55,499 bases of DNA from JBHEMK01 sp046262635. Lineage in GTDB: Bacteria; Actinomycetota; Thermoleophilia; Gaiellales; Gaiellaceae. Each line of letters begins with the position of its first letter. Position 1 is the first letter of the stretch. The notes beneath the pieces were generated by a model. The model searched no databases, was not told the DNA's origin, and saw nothing but the letters and a program-made list of their open reading frames with translations. The position numbers and the translations under genes are program-made. Shown one piece after another: positions 32,711 to 40,916 of this stretch. Location: contig JBHEMK010000198.1 in the NCBI GenBank assembly GCA_046262635.1, positions 1 through 55,499 on the forward strand, read 5' to 3'.

Positions 32711-33250
32711 ATGGCCCGCGTCGCTTTCATCGCGCACTGCCTCCTGAACCAGAACGCGAAAGTGGAGGGCGGTGCAAAGACGCCGGCGATGTGGACGCCG
32801 GTGCTCGAGCTCCTGCGTGAGCGCGGCTACGCGATCCGCCAGATGCCATGCCCCGAGCTCGCCTACGCCGGCGCACGGCGTTTCTGGGGCGGACGCGAGC
32901 AGTACGACACCGCGCTCTACCGGCGCCACTGCCGGCGTCTCGCGACGCTCGTCGCCGCGGTGATGGCGCCGCACCTCTCCGGCGGGGACGAGGTGGTGCT
33001 GATCGGCATCGACTCCAGCCCGACGATGGGCATCGACCACACCGTCTCCGCCCCCTCGTGGGCGGGCAGGCCCGCCGTCAGCGAGGAGGACTCGGCCTAC
33101 GTGCCGGGTGATGGGATCTTCCTGCAGGAGCTCGGCGCCGAGCTCGAGCAGCGCGGCCTGCCCGTGCCACGCTCGACCGGAATTCGGCACTGGTTCACGG
33201 ACTACGACGCGGCCGAGGAGCGGCGGCGGCTCGAGGAGCTGCTCGCCTGA
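32711..33250 (+). CDS. TudS/DUF523-related protein (CD3072-like putative desulfidase) lacking one cluster cysteine
   Basis: 179 aa. FIAHCLLNQNAKVEGGA at the start and RQMPCPELAYAG at Cys47 match the two N-terminal cysteines of the TudS-related family, whose [4Fe-4S] cluster removes sulfur from thio-bases. The third ligand should lie in a G-S-P-x-C-G turn. Here the turn reads GIDSSPTMGID, so Met106 stands in its place. Either the cluster is differently held, or the protein has lost desulfidase chemistry. ATG 32711 abuts the preceding stop. A short coupled gene follows. The family call is by motif memory. Confidence 0.6.
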   Translation: MARVAFIAHCLLNQNAKVEGGAKTPAMWTPVLELLRERGYAIRQMPCPELAYAGARRFWGGREQYDTALYRRHCRRLATLVAAVMAPHLSGGDEVVLIGIDSSPTMGIDHTVSAPSWAGRPAVSEEDSAYVPGDGIFLQELGAELEQRGLPVPRSTGIRHWFTDYDAAEERRRLEELLA

Positions 33251-33543
33251 GCACCGATGCCCGCGCCCGGCGCGTCGCCGTCGTCGCCGACAGCCTGCTC
33301 CCGGACCTGCTCGGCCGGCTCGAGCAGGAGGGCTTCGGCGTCATCCAGCTGCCGCCGGCAGGTCTCGATGCCGAGACGACGGCGCTCTGGCTCGAGCAGG
33401 TCGCCGAGCACGTGGACGAGTTCCTCCGCACCGGCTACGTCGTGGTGCTCGCCGACGACGGGAGCCACGGGGCTGCGTTGCCGCAGCTGCCTCAGTACGC
33501 CATCCAGCCGCCGTCGACGAGCAGGTTGACTCCCGAGACGTAG
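33247..33543 (+). CDS. small protein coupled to the TudS-like gene, probable CTG start
   Basis: 98 codons with clear coding composition (VAVVADSLLPDLLGRLEQEG, then EHVDEFLRTGYVVVLADDG), unlike the Ser/Arg-rich alternative frames here. No ATG, GTG or TTG lies in frame near its beginning; the best start is CTG 33247, which overlaps the previous stop as CTGA in the same style as the ATGA/GTGA couplings around it. The last 52 bases overlap the SDR gene on the other strand. Family not recognised. The start codon is the weak point; a sequencing error could also hide a normal start. Confidence 0.5.
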   Translation: MSTDARARRVAVVADSLLPDLLGRLEQEGFGVIQLPPAGLDAETTALWLEQVAEHVDEFLRTGYVVVLADDGSHGAALPQLPQYAIQPPSTSRLTPET

Positions 33544-34259
33544 GAGGCGTCCGCCGCGAGGAAGAGCGCCGCGGACGCGACGTCATCGGGGCGGCCAAGC
33601 CGGTGGAAGGGTGTGCGCGCGCGCGAGTACGCGAGGGTCTCCGGAGACTGCTGCTCGGGCGAGCCGGTGATGATCTTCCCGGGCGCGACCGCGTTTACGA
33701 GGACGCCGTGCGGCCCGAAGTCGACGGCGAGCTGGTGCACGAGGTTGACGACTCCGCCCTTGCTCGCGGCGTAGGCGACGTGGCCGGGCGGCCCGATCAT
33801 TCCGTGCTGCGAGCTGATGGCGATCACCCGCCCGCGCACGTCGTCCTGGGACTCCTGGCGAACCATCTCGGCAATCGCACGTTTGCAGCAGAGGAAGACG
33901 CCGCGCAGGTTGACTGCCATGATCGCGTCCCAGTCGTCTTCGCTCGTCTCGAGCAGGCCCTTGGAGTAGCTGCCCGCGATCCCGGCATTCGCGACCATCA
34001 CGTCGAGTCGCCCGAAGCGCTCGACGGCTGTTCCGACGAGACGGTCGACGTCCTCCCAGCGGGATGCGTCGGCGTCGACATGCACGCCGCGCTGGCCGAG
34101 GAGATTCTCCGTCGACTCGCCACCTTCCCGGGGATCGCGGCGGACGTCGGCAACGACCACTCGCGCTCCGGCGTCCGCGAAGCGGAGCGCGATCGCGCGG
34201 CCGATCCCCGAGGCAGCGCCGGTGACCACGGCGACTCGATCTGCGAGCTCGGAGGCCAC
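33492..34259 (-). CDS. short-chain dehydrogenase/reductase
   Basis: 255 aa, classical SDR. NAD(P) motif VVTGAASGIGRAI, the NAG motif VMVANAGIAG, catalytic Ser in AISSQHGMIG, and Tyr/Lys in YAASKGG. The C-terminal VSGVNLLVDGGW is standard. Asp37 in VVVADVRRD after strand beta-2 favours NAD over NADP. GTG 34259 lies 17 bp from the divergent hydantoinase start. No substrate can be assigned; a hydroxy-acid or alcohol intermediate of the neighbouring pathway is likely. Confidence 0.88.
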   Translation of the reverse strand: MASELADRVAVVTGAASGIGRAIALRFADAGARVVVADVRRDPREGGESTENLLGQRGVHVDADASRWEDVDRLVGTAVERFGRLDVMVANAGIAGSYSKGLLETSEDDWDAIMAVNLRGVFLCCKRAIAEMVRQESQDDVRGRVIAISSQHGMIGPPGHVAYAASKGGVVNLVHQLAVDFGPHGVLVNAVAPGKIITGSPEQQSPETLAYSRARTPFHRLGRPDDVASAALFLAADASYVSGVNLLVDGGWMAY

Positions 34260-34276
34260 CGGCGTACCCTACGCCG
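34260..34276. promoter_or_regulatory. 17-bp palindromic bidirectional start region
   Basis: The entire gap between the divergent SDR and hydantoinase genes is the perfect inverted repeat CGGCGTA-CCC-TACGCCG. On the plus strand TACCCT lies 6 bases before ATG 34277; on the minus strand TAGGGT lies 6 bases before GTG 34259. Both are -10-like (TANNNT) at leaderless spacing, and they overlap, so transcription in the two directions should compete. A dimeric regulator could also bind it. Confidence 0.55.
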
Positions 34277-35530
34277 ATGAGGATCCGCGGCGGGATCGTG
34301 GTCACGCCGGCCGGAGCGCGCCAAGCGGATATCTGCCTGGCGGCAGGCCGCATCGCCGCGATCGAGGAGCCTCGGGGCGGCGCGGGCCTCGACGCGGACG
34401 GCTGCTACGTGCTGCCCGGCGGCGTCGACCCCCACACGCACATCCTGGCGGACGTCGCCGCGGCCAGCGTGGCTGCCGCGAGGGGGGGCACGACGAGCGT
34501 GCTCTCCTTCACGGCCCCCCGTCCGGGCGAGCCGCCCGCTGCCGCCTGGAGGCGGGCTCGGGAGGAGCTGCTGCCGGCGGCGACGGTCGACGTTCGGCTG
34601 CACCCGTCCATTTGGGAGCCCGAGCGCCTGGTGCGGGACGATCTCGAGGCCCTGCGAGCTGCAGGTGCCAGGAGCGTGAAGCTCTTCCTTGCCTACGGCG
34701 AGCTCGGCATGCAGGCGTCCGACCGCGTCCTGATCGAGACGCTGCGCGCGGCGAGAGAGCTCGGGCTGCTCGTGCAGCTGCACTGCGAGACCGGCGAGAC
34801 GATCGCGAGGCTCGTCGCCACCGCGCTCGCCGCCGGCCGGACCGGTGCGGCGGTCTTCGCCGAGACGCGCCCTCCAGAGGCGGAGGAGGACGCAGTCGGG
34901 CGCGCTCTGGCGCTGGCCGCGCGTGCCGGCGCACCTGTCTATCTCGTCCACCTCTCGACCGCGGGGGCGCTCGACCGGGTGCGGGAGGCACGTGCCCGCG
35001 GCCAGACGGTCTGGGCCGAGGCGTGCACGCACCATCTGGCGCTCGACGACTCGGTGTACAGGCACGAGGAAGCCTGGCGGTTCCTCGTCGCGCCGCCGCT
35101 GCGCGCGCGCGAACATGTCGAGGCGCTCTGGGACGCGCTCGCCGACGGCACGATCGACGCAGTCGGCTCGGATCACGCGCAGGAGCAGTACAGGCCGCCG
35201 CCGGCCCCCGACTTCACCGGCCTGCCCTACGGCCTCGCCGGGGTGGAGGAGCGGTTGCCCGTGCTGCTCTCGCTCGGCCTCGCCCGCGGCCTTCCGGTCG
35301 AGCGGCTCGCCGAGCTCCTCGCCGCCGGTCCGGCGCGCGCATTCGGCCTCTCGCCACGGAAGGGCGCGATCGCGCCCGGCTCCGACGCTGACCTCGTCAT
35401 CTGGGATCCGCGGGGCAGCACGTCGTTCCGGCACGGGGTCTACGCGGGGCTCGAGCTCCGGGGCTCGGTCCGCGCCGTCCTCCGCGCCGGCGAGCCCGTC
35501 GCCGGCCTGCGCCCCGTCGGCATAGACTGA
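34277..35530 (+). CDS. dihydropyrimidinase/hydantoinase-family amidohydrolase
   Basis: 417 aa, somewhat shorter than typical dihydropyrimidinase. The metal centre is complete: His53 and His55 (VDPHTH), Lys135 to be carboxylated (SVKLFLAY), His169 (VQLHCE), His225 (YLVHLS) and Asp299 (GSDHA). TEC-like AEACTHHLALDD matches the cyclic amidohydrolases. It opens a ring amide (hydantoin, dihydropyrimidine or dihydroorotate) to an N-carbamoyl acid. A carbamoylase is encoded at 43301, consistent with a two-step route to an amino acid. It starts a long co-directional run of catabolic genes; the next start follows its stop by 3 bases. Confidence 0.83.
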   Translation: MRIRGGIVVTPAGARQADICLAAGRIAAIEEPRGGAGLDADGCYVLPGGVDPHTHILADVAAASVAAARGGTTSVLSFTAPRPGEPPAAAWRRAREELLPAATVDVRLHPSIWEPERLVRDDLEALRAAGARSVKLFLAYGELGMQASDRVLIETLRAARELGLLVQLHCETGETIARLVATALAAGRTGAAVFAETRPPEAEEDAVGRALALAARAGAPVYLVHLSTAGALDRVREARARGQTVWAEACTHHLALDDSVYRHEEAWRFLVAPPLRAREHVEALWDALADGTIDAVGSDHAQEQYRPPPAPDFTGLPYGLAGVEERLPVLLSLGLARGLPVERLAELLAAGPARAFGLSPRKGAIAPGSDADLVIWDPRGSTSFRHGVYAGLELRGSVRAVLRAGEPVAGLRPVGID

Positions 35531-35533
35531 GCC

Positions 35534-36520
35534 GTGCCTCCCCTCCGCATCGGGCTCGTCGGCACCGGCTGGATCGCGGCGGAGCACCTCTCCACGCTCG
35601 CCCGGCTCGGCGACGCGGACGTCGTGGCCGTCTGCGACCTCGACGAGAGCCGTGCCCGCGCGGCGGCTCCGGCCGGGGCCGGCGTCTACGGGGACCTGGA
35701 CGAGCTGCTGCAACGGGAAGCACCCGACGCCCTCTTTGTCTGCACACCGCCGCGTGCTCATCGACCGCCGGTGCTCGCCGCGCTCGCGCGGGGCGTCCAC
35801 GTCTTCCTCGAGAAGCCGATTGCCCGGACACTCGAGGATGGCGCCGCGATCGTCGCAGCGGTGGAGGCGAGCGGGCTCGTCTGCGCGATCGGCTACCAGT
35901 GGCATGGGCTGGAGCTGCTCGAGCCGCTGCGCGAGGCGCTCGAGGAGCAGAACGTCGGCCTTCTGGCCGGCCGCAGCATCGGCCCGACCGGTTCCCGGCC
36001 CTGGTTCCTTGACCGGGCGCAGGGAGGAGGCAACGTGCTCGAGCGGGGGAGCCATCAGATCGACCTCCAGCGCTCCCTCGGGGGCGAGGTCGCGAAGGTG
36101 CAGGCGGCGCCCAGTACCGTCCAGCTCGCCCAGGGCGCTGGCGAGCGGGGCGACATCGAGGATGCGGCGACGCTCGTTCTCCACTTCGCCGGCGGCGGCC
36201 TGGGAACGATCCAGGTCGCCTGGACGCGCGACGGGCTGCCCGGGGTGTACGCGCTCGACGTGGTCGCGAGCGAAGCGACGCTCTTCGTCGAGCTCGACCC
36301 GGAGTTTCGCCTCCACGGCGTCTCCCGGGGGCGCCAGATCGACATCAGGGCCCGGCAGCACCCCTCCGAGCGCACCGTTTGCCGTTTCCTCGAGGCGGTG
36401 CGCGAGCACGACCCTGCGCGGGTCTTCTGCACCCCGGCCGACGCCCGGGCTACGCTCGCCGTCGCGCTCGCCTGCGAGACCGCGCTGGCCGGCGGCCACA
36501 CCGTTTCCGTGGACGCGTGA
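35534..36520 (+). CDS. Gfo/Idh/MocA-family oxidoreductase
   Basis: 328 aa. NAD(P)-binding start RIGLVGTGWIAAEHLSTLA, the family motif GVHVFLEKPIARTLEDG with the catalytic Lys of EKP, and QGGGNVLERGSHQIDLQRS with the His of the active site. GTG 35534 is 3 bases after the hydantoinase stop. The family oxidises or reduces sugars, inositols and some amino-group-bearing acids. No specific substrate is visible. Confidence 0.85.
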   Translation: MPPLRIGLVGTGWIAAEHLSTLARLGDADVVAVCDLDESRARAAAPAGAGVYGDLDELLQREAPDALFVCTPPRAHRPPVLAALARGVHVFLEKPIARTLEDGAAIVAAVEASGLVCAIGYQWHGLELLEPLREALEEQNVGLLAGRSIGPTGSRPWFLDRAQGGGNVLERGSHQIDLQRSLGGEVAKVQAAPSTVQLAQGAGERGDIEDAATLVLHFAGGGLGTIQVAWTRDGLPGVYALDVVASEATLFVELDPEFRLHGVSRGRQIDIRARQHPSERTVCRFLEAVREHDPARVFCTPADARATLAVALACETALAGGHTVSVDA

Positions 36521-37800
36521 AGCTGGTCGAAGAGTGGGCGCGGGCCAACCCGCGCTCTCGCGAGCTCCACGAGCAGGCGTGCCGGGCGCTGCCCGGCGGG
36601 CTCACCCACGACGTCCGCCGCGCAGAGCCGTTCCCGCTGACGGTCGACCGGGCCGAGGGGGCGCACAAGTGGGACGCGGACGGCCACGAGCTCGTCTGTC
36701 ACGTGATGGGGCACGGCGCGCTCTTCTTCGGCCACGGTCACGAGGCCGTGGTAGACGCCGTCCGAAGGCAGGTCGGCCTCTTCCTCCACGCGGGCGCGGG
36801 CCACGAGCTCGAGCGGGCGTGGGCCGAGCAGGTGGTCCGGCTTGTACCCTCCGCGGAGCGCGTCCGCTTCACGTCGAGCGGGACCGAGGCCACGCTGCTC
36901 GCGCTCCAGGTTGCGCGCGCGTCCACCGGCCGGCCGCGTGCCGTTCGCATTCTCGGCCATTTCCACGGCTGGCACGACTACGCGGCGTTCGGCGTCGATC
37001 CGCCCTACGACCGCCGGCCGCCGGGAGTCCCCGAGGAGGTCTTGCGGCTCGTCGCCGTCGTCCCGCCGGATCCGGCGGCGGTCGAGCACGAGCTGGCGGC
37101 GGGCGACGTCGCGGCGGTCCTGCTCGAGCCCTCGGGGGCCGCCTGGGGAGCGGTGCCGCTGCCGGCGGGCTTCCTCGCGGCGGTCAGGCAGTTGACCCGC
37201 GCTCACGGTTCCGTGCTCGTCTTCGACGAGGTCGTGACCGGCTTCCGCTGGGCGCCGGGCGGTGTCCAGCAGGAGTCCGGAGTCGTCCCGGATCTAACTG
37301 CGCTCGCGAAGATCCTGGCCGGGGGTCTTCCTGGTGGGGCGCTCGGCGGGAGGGCCGAGCTGATGGACGTGCTCGACTTCGCGGCAGCGTCGAAGGTCGC
37401 CCACCCCGGGACCCACAACGCGCACCCGCTCAGTGCCGCCGCGGGGACGGTGACGCTCGCGCTCCTCGCCGACGGCCATGGGCAGGCGCAGGCGGCTGCT
37501 CGCGCGGCCGCGCTGCGCGAGGGCCTCAACGGCGTGCTGAGCCGCCGCAGCGCCCCGGGTCTCGCCTACGGGCAGAGCTCGACGTTCAAGCTCCGGCTCG
37601 GAGTCGAGACCGCGACGAAGGAGTCCCCGTCCGGAGCCCTCGGCGACGCGCTCCAGTGCGGGATGCTGCTACACGGTGTGCACCTCTTCCACGGCGACGG
37701 CTTCGTGGGCGAAGCGCACGCCGACGGTGACATCGAGCGGACGATCGCCGCCTTCGAGGCGGTCGTCCCTCGCCTGCAGGAGGAGGGCCTCCTTGCCTGA
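36517..37800 (+). CDS. class III aminotransferase (glutamate-1-semialdehyde aminomutase-like)
   Basis: 427 aa. The start LPGGLTHDVR and FTSSGTEATLLALQVAR are as in GSA aminomutases and related transaminases; the PLP-binding Asp is in LVFDEVVTGFR and the Schiff-base Lys in ALAKILAGGLPGGALGG. Its location in a catabolic operon, far from haem genes, argues for transamination of a pathway amine rather than 5-aminolevulinate synthesis. GTG 36517 overlaps the previous stop as GTGA, and it ends inside the next gene's start region with an 8-base overlap. Confidence 0.87.
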   Translation: MKLVEEWARANPRSRELHEQACRALPGGLTHDVRRAEPFPLTVDRAEGAHKWDADGHELVCHVMGHGALFFGHGHEAVVDAVRRQVGLFLHAGAGHELERAWAEQVVRLVPSAERVRFTSSGTEATLLALQVARASTGRPRAVRILGHFHGWHDYAAFGVDPPYDRRPPGVPEEVLRLVAVVPPDPAAVEHELAAGDVAAVLLEPSGAAWGAVPLPAGFLAAVRQLTRAHGSVLVFDEVVTGFRWAPGGVQQESGVVPDLTALAKILAGGLPGGALGGRAELMDVLDFAAASKVAHPGTHNAHPLSAAAGTVTLALLADGHGQAQAAARAAALREGLNGVLSRRSAPGLAYGQSSTFKLRLGVETATKESPSGALGDALQCGMLLHGVHLFHGDGFVGEAHADGDIERTIAAFEAVVPRLQEEGLLA

Positions 37801-38923
37801 GCACTACGACCTCGCGGTCGCCGGCGGCCGCCTGCTCGATCCGGCCCGCGGCCTCGACGAGTTCGGGACGGTCGCAATCCGCGGGGGACGGATCGTCGAG
37901 GCCGAGCACGGCGTCCCGGCCCGCCGTACCCTCGACGCGACCGGTCTGCTGGTCGTGCCCGGCCTCGTCGACCTGCACACGCACGTCTACTGGGGCGTCT
38001 CACACTACGGTGTCGACGTCGACGCTCACTGCCTGGCCCACGGGACGACGACCGCCGTCGACGCGGGCTCGGCCGGTGCGCGCACGCTTCCCGGCTTCCG
38101 CCGGTACGTGATCGAGCGCGCGGCGACCCGCGTCCTCGCGTACCTCCACGTCGCGGTCGAGGGAATGATCTCGCCGCTCGTGGGCGAGCTCGAGGATCTG
38201 CGCTGGGCCTCCCCCGACGAGTGTGTGGCGCGCGCGAAGGAGCACGCCGACCTCGTCGTCGGGGTGAAGGTCAGGCTCGGCTACCAGATGGTGGGGCAGG
38301 ACCCGGAGCCCGCTCTGCGCGCGGCGCGCGAGGCAGCCGATCGGCTGGAGCTGCCGCTGATGGTGCACGTGATCGACCTGCCGCGGCCGCTCTCCTGGCT
38401 GCTCCCGTTCCTCGACCGCGGCGACGTCGTGACACACTGCTTCCACGGCGAGGCGGGCGGCACGATCCTCGACGAGCGCGGGCGAGTGCTGCAGGTGGTG
38501 CTCGCTGCGCGCGAGCGAGGTGTCCTCTTCGACGTCGGCCACGGCGTCGGCAGCTTCGCCTTCCGCGTCGGCCGCGCCGCTCTGGAGCAGGACTTCGCTC
38601 CCGACACGATCTCGAGCGACATCCACGCCTACAACGTCCGCGGCCCCGTCCACGACCTGCCGACGACGCTCTCGAAGCTCCTCCACCTGGGCATGCCGCT
38701 CGCCGACGTTGTCCGCGCGGCGACCGCCGCGCCCGCGGCGGCGGTGCGCCGGGAGCCCGAGCTCGGCTCGCTGGCGCCGGGACGGGTGGCGGACGTCGCC
38801 CTGCTCGGGCTCGCGGCCGGCCCGGCGACCCTGACGGACGCTGCGGGGGAGAGCGTGCGGGCCGAGCGGCAGCTCGTCGCCCACGGCGTCGTCCGCGCCG
38901 GGGAGGTCGTCCGCGGCCCGTGA
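37793..38923 (+). CDS. amidohydrolase/deacetylase-family metallohydrolase
   Basis: 376 aa. Metal ligands: H-x-H in VDLHTHVYWG near residue 60, a candidate lysine in VVGVKVRLGY, then His residues in LMVHVID and THCFHGEAGG, and Asp in ISSDIHAYN. This order resembles the EF_0837/AHA_3915-type amidohydrolase group. TTG 37793 is preceded by AGGAGGAGG with 6-base spacing and overlaps the aminotransferase end by 8 bases. It probably cleaves an amide or cyclic imide. The stop overlaps the next GTG (GTGA). Confidence 0.82.
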   Translation: MPEHYDLAVAGGRLLDPARGLDEFGTVAIRGGRIVEAEHGVPARRTLDATGLLVVPGLVDLHTHVYWGVSHYGVDVDAHCLAHGTTTAVDAGSAGARTLPGFRRYVIERAATRVLAYLHVAVEGMISPLVGELEDLRWASPDECVARAKEHADLVVGVKVRLGYQMVGQDPEPALRAAREAADRLELPLMVHVIDLPRPLSWLLPFLDRGDVVTHCFHGEAGGTILDERGRVLQVVLAARERGVLFDVGHGVGSFAFRVGRAALEQDFAPDTISSDIHAYNVRGPVHDLPTTLSKLLHLGMPLADVVRAATAAPAAAVRREPELGSLAPGRVADVALLGLAAGPATLTDAAGESVRAERQLVAHGVVRAGEVVRGP

Positions 38924-39918
38924 GCCTTGACCTCCGTTTTCTCTCGCGGGAGGACCTCGCCTCGCTCGGCGTCACGCCCGGGGACGTGATCGGCGCGGTC
39001 GAGGAAGCCGTGCGAGCGCAGGGCGAAGGGCGTGTCGTGCTCGAACCGCGGGAGCATCTGGTGCCCGACCCGGCCTTCGGGGGCCACTTCAACATTCTCA
39101 GGGCCTACGTCGAGCCACTCGCCGTCGCCGGCGTCAAGGTCGTCGGGGACTACATCGGCAACTGGCAGCTCGGGCTGCCCTCGGAGCTCGCCCTGCTGAC
39201 TCTCTACGACCCGCGCACCGGCGTACCGCTCGCGATCCTCGACGCCACCGAGATCACCGAGTGGCGGACCGGGGCGCTGACTGCGGTCGGCGCCCGCCAC
39301 CTGGCCCGGCGCAGCTCGAAGGTGCTGGGTCACATCGGCGCCCGAGGGACGGCCTTCGCGAACGTGACGATGCTCGACTCGATCTTCAGCTTCGACGAGA
39401 TCCGCGTGACGAGCCGCCGTGCCGAGTCCCGGGAGGCGTTTGGGCGCCAGCTCGAGCAGGCACTTGGCAAGCCGGTGCGGGTGGTGGCGGGGGTACGCGA
39501 GGCCGTCGAGGGGGCGGACATCGTCGTGGAGGCGACCCGGCTCGACTCGCCGGAGCCGCTCCTGCGCACGGAGTGGGTCGCCGAGGGTGCGCTCGTCATT
39601 CCGTACGGGACGATCAGCGCGGTCGAGCTGTCGCTCACGGACGTGATGGACAAGGTCGTCGTCGACGACTGGGGCCAGTGCCGCCGCGGGCCGTTCGGCT
39701 CGTTGCGCGCACACGTAGAGACGGGGCGGCTGAGCGAGGAGACCCTCTACGCCGAGCTGGCCGAGATCGTCGTTTCTCGCAAGCCGGGGCGCGAGCGCGA
39801 AGACGAGCGCATCCTCTTCTGGCACCGTGGGCTCGCGACGACCGACATCGCCGTCGGCGCCCTGCTGCATCAGCGTGCGGTGGAGCGCGGCGTCGGCACA
39901 GTGCTTCGGTACCGCTAG
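38920..39918 (+). CDS. ornithine cyclodeaminase/mu-crystallin family protein
   Basis: 332 aa. The family core is visible: LRAYVEPLAVAGVKVVGDYI, LYDPRTGVPLAILDATEITEWRTGA (given here only in part of its length), the Rossmann region GHIGARGTAFANV and the acceptor segment VEATRLDSPEPLL. GHIGARG departs from the usual G-x-G-x-x-A/G spacing slightly. Members are imine reductases, alanine/ornithine or ectoine-pathway enzymes. GTG 38920 overlaps the preceding TGA. An imine reductase or deaminase step on an amino-acid-like intermediate is a reasonable inference. Confidence 0.8.
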   Translation: MSLDLRFLSREDLASLGVTPGDVIGAVEEAVRAQGEGRVVLEPREHLVPDPAFGGHFNILRAYVEPLAVAGVKVVGDYIGNWQLGLPSELALLTLYDPRTGVPLAILDATEITEWRTGALTAVGARHLARRSSKVLGHIGARGTAFANVTMLDSIFSFDEIRVTSRRAESREAFGRQLEQALGKPVRVVAGVREAVEGADIVVEATRLDSPEPLLRTEWVAEGALVIPYGTISAVELSLTDVMDKVVVDDWGQCRRGPFGSLRAHVETGRLSEETLYAELAEIVVSRKPGREREDERILFWHRGLATTDIAVGALLHQRAVERGVGTVLRYR

Positions 39919-39929
39919 CCGCTGTGCCC

Positions 39930-39935
39930 TAGAAT
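39930..39935 (+). promoter_or_regulatory. -10-like hexamer, leaderless-type start
   Basis: TAGAAT lies 6 bases before ATG 39942, with no Shine-Dalgarno between. It suggests an internal leaderless promoter for the PhyH and lyase pair, partly independent of the long upstream operon. Confidence 0.5.
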
Positions 39936-39941
39936 TGCGCG

Positions 39942-40916
39942 ATGACGCCGCTCCTCGCAAGCCCACCCGGGTACGAGCGGGTGCGCTGCGACATCTCGTG
40001 GGATGCGAAGTATCTCGAGCTTGTGCCGCCGGAGAGCGTGACCCTGCTCGAGGAGTGGGGGCCGAAGGCGGCGGGATCGGCGCTTTCGCCGGTGGCGATC
40101 ACCTCGCCGTTCCGCTTCCTGAACGACGAAGGCATCCGGATCCTGCAGAGGATCTGCGCCGAGCTGAAGCTCAGTTCGAGCGGCGACGAGCGGATCGCAA
40201 AGCGCGTCCGCGGCAGCGTCTATCGGTCGGAGTTCCTCGCCGGGATGTACTCGGACCCAGCCCTGCTCGAGTTCCTGAGCGGACTCGCGCAGGTCCGCCT
40301 CGAGGAGCATCCGATCAGCCACCACGCGATCCACATCAACTACGCGCCCGACGAGCTCGAGCGCAACGTCGACCAGTGGCATCGCGACGCGGTCGCCTTC
40401 GACTACGTCTTGATGGTCTCCGACCCGCGGCCGATGAAGGGTGGCCGGTTCGAGTACTTTCTCGGGCCTGTCGAGGAGGGCAAGGAGCTGCTGGAAGGAG
40501 CCGGGCTGCCGCGCGGGCGGATCGCCGCACCCGAGTTCCCGGGCCCCGGCTGGGCCGTGTTCCAGCAGGGTCACCGCGTCCTCCACCGGGCGGCGCGGCT
40601 CGATCAGCGCTACGAGCGGACGACGCTCGTCGGTTCCTACCACGCGGTGCACCCCGAGATCGACGACCCGACCGACCTCGGGACGACGATCGGGGCCGAC
40701 GGTCGTGAGATCGCGCTCGTCGAGTGGGCGCGCTACGCCGCGCGCGTGGCGGCGCGGAAGTTGGAGCGCTTCGCGACGACGAAGACCGACTTCTCGCTCT
40801 CGCACGAGGAGCTGAAGCAGGCGTTGCGCGAAAGCGTGGCCGACGTCGAGGATGCGCTGGCTGCCTTCGAGCGCGAAGAGGAGGGTCGGCTGATCCAGTT
40901 CGAGCCGAAGGCGTGA
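39942..40916 (+). CDS. Fe(II)/2-oxoglutarate dioxygenase-like protein (PhyH-like, second copy)
   Basis: 324 aa. Iron ligands: H-x-D in VDQWHRDAVAFDYV near residue 148 and a distal His in VFQQGHRVLHRAARL, with Arg downstream (RYERTTLVGSY) for the co-substrate. The C-terminal third is a long charged helix-rich tail (ARKLERFATTKTDFSLSHEE and onward), not common in small PhyH proteins. It is translationally coupled to the lyase-like gene (GTGA overlap), so the two probably act on the same compound. The substrate is unknown; N-demethylation or hydroxylation next to a lyase is one possibility. Confidence 0.7.
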   Translation: MTPLLASPPGYERVRCDISWDAKYLELVPPESVTLLEEWGPKAAGSALSPVAITSPFRFLNDEGIRILQRICAELKLSSSGDERIAKRVRGSVYRSEFLAGMYSDPALLEFLSGLAQVRLEEHPISHHAIHINYAPDELERNVDQWHRDAVAFDYVLMVSDPRPMKGGRFEYFLGPVEEGKELLEGAGLPRGRIAAPEFPGPGWAVFQQGHRVLHRAARLDQRYERTTLVGSYHAVHPEIDDPTDLGTTIGADGREIALVEWARYAARVAARKLERFATTKTDFSLSHEELKQALRESVADVEDALAAFEREEEGRLIQFEPKA

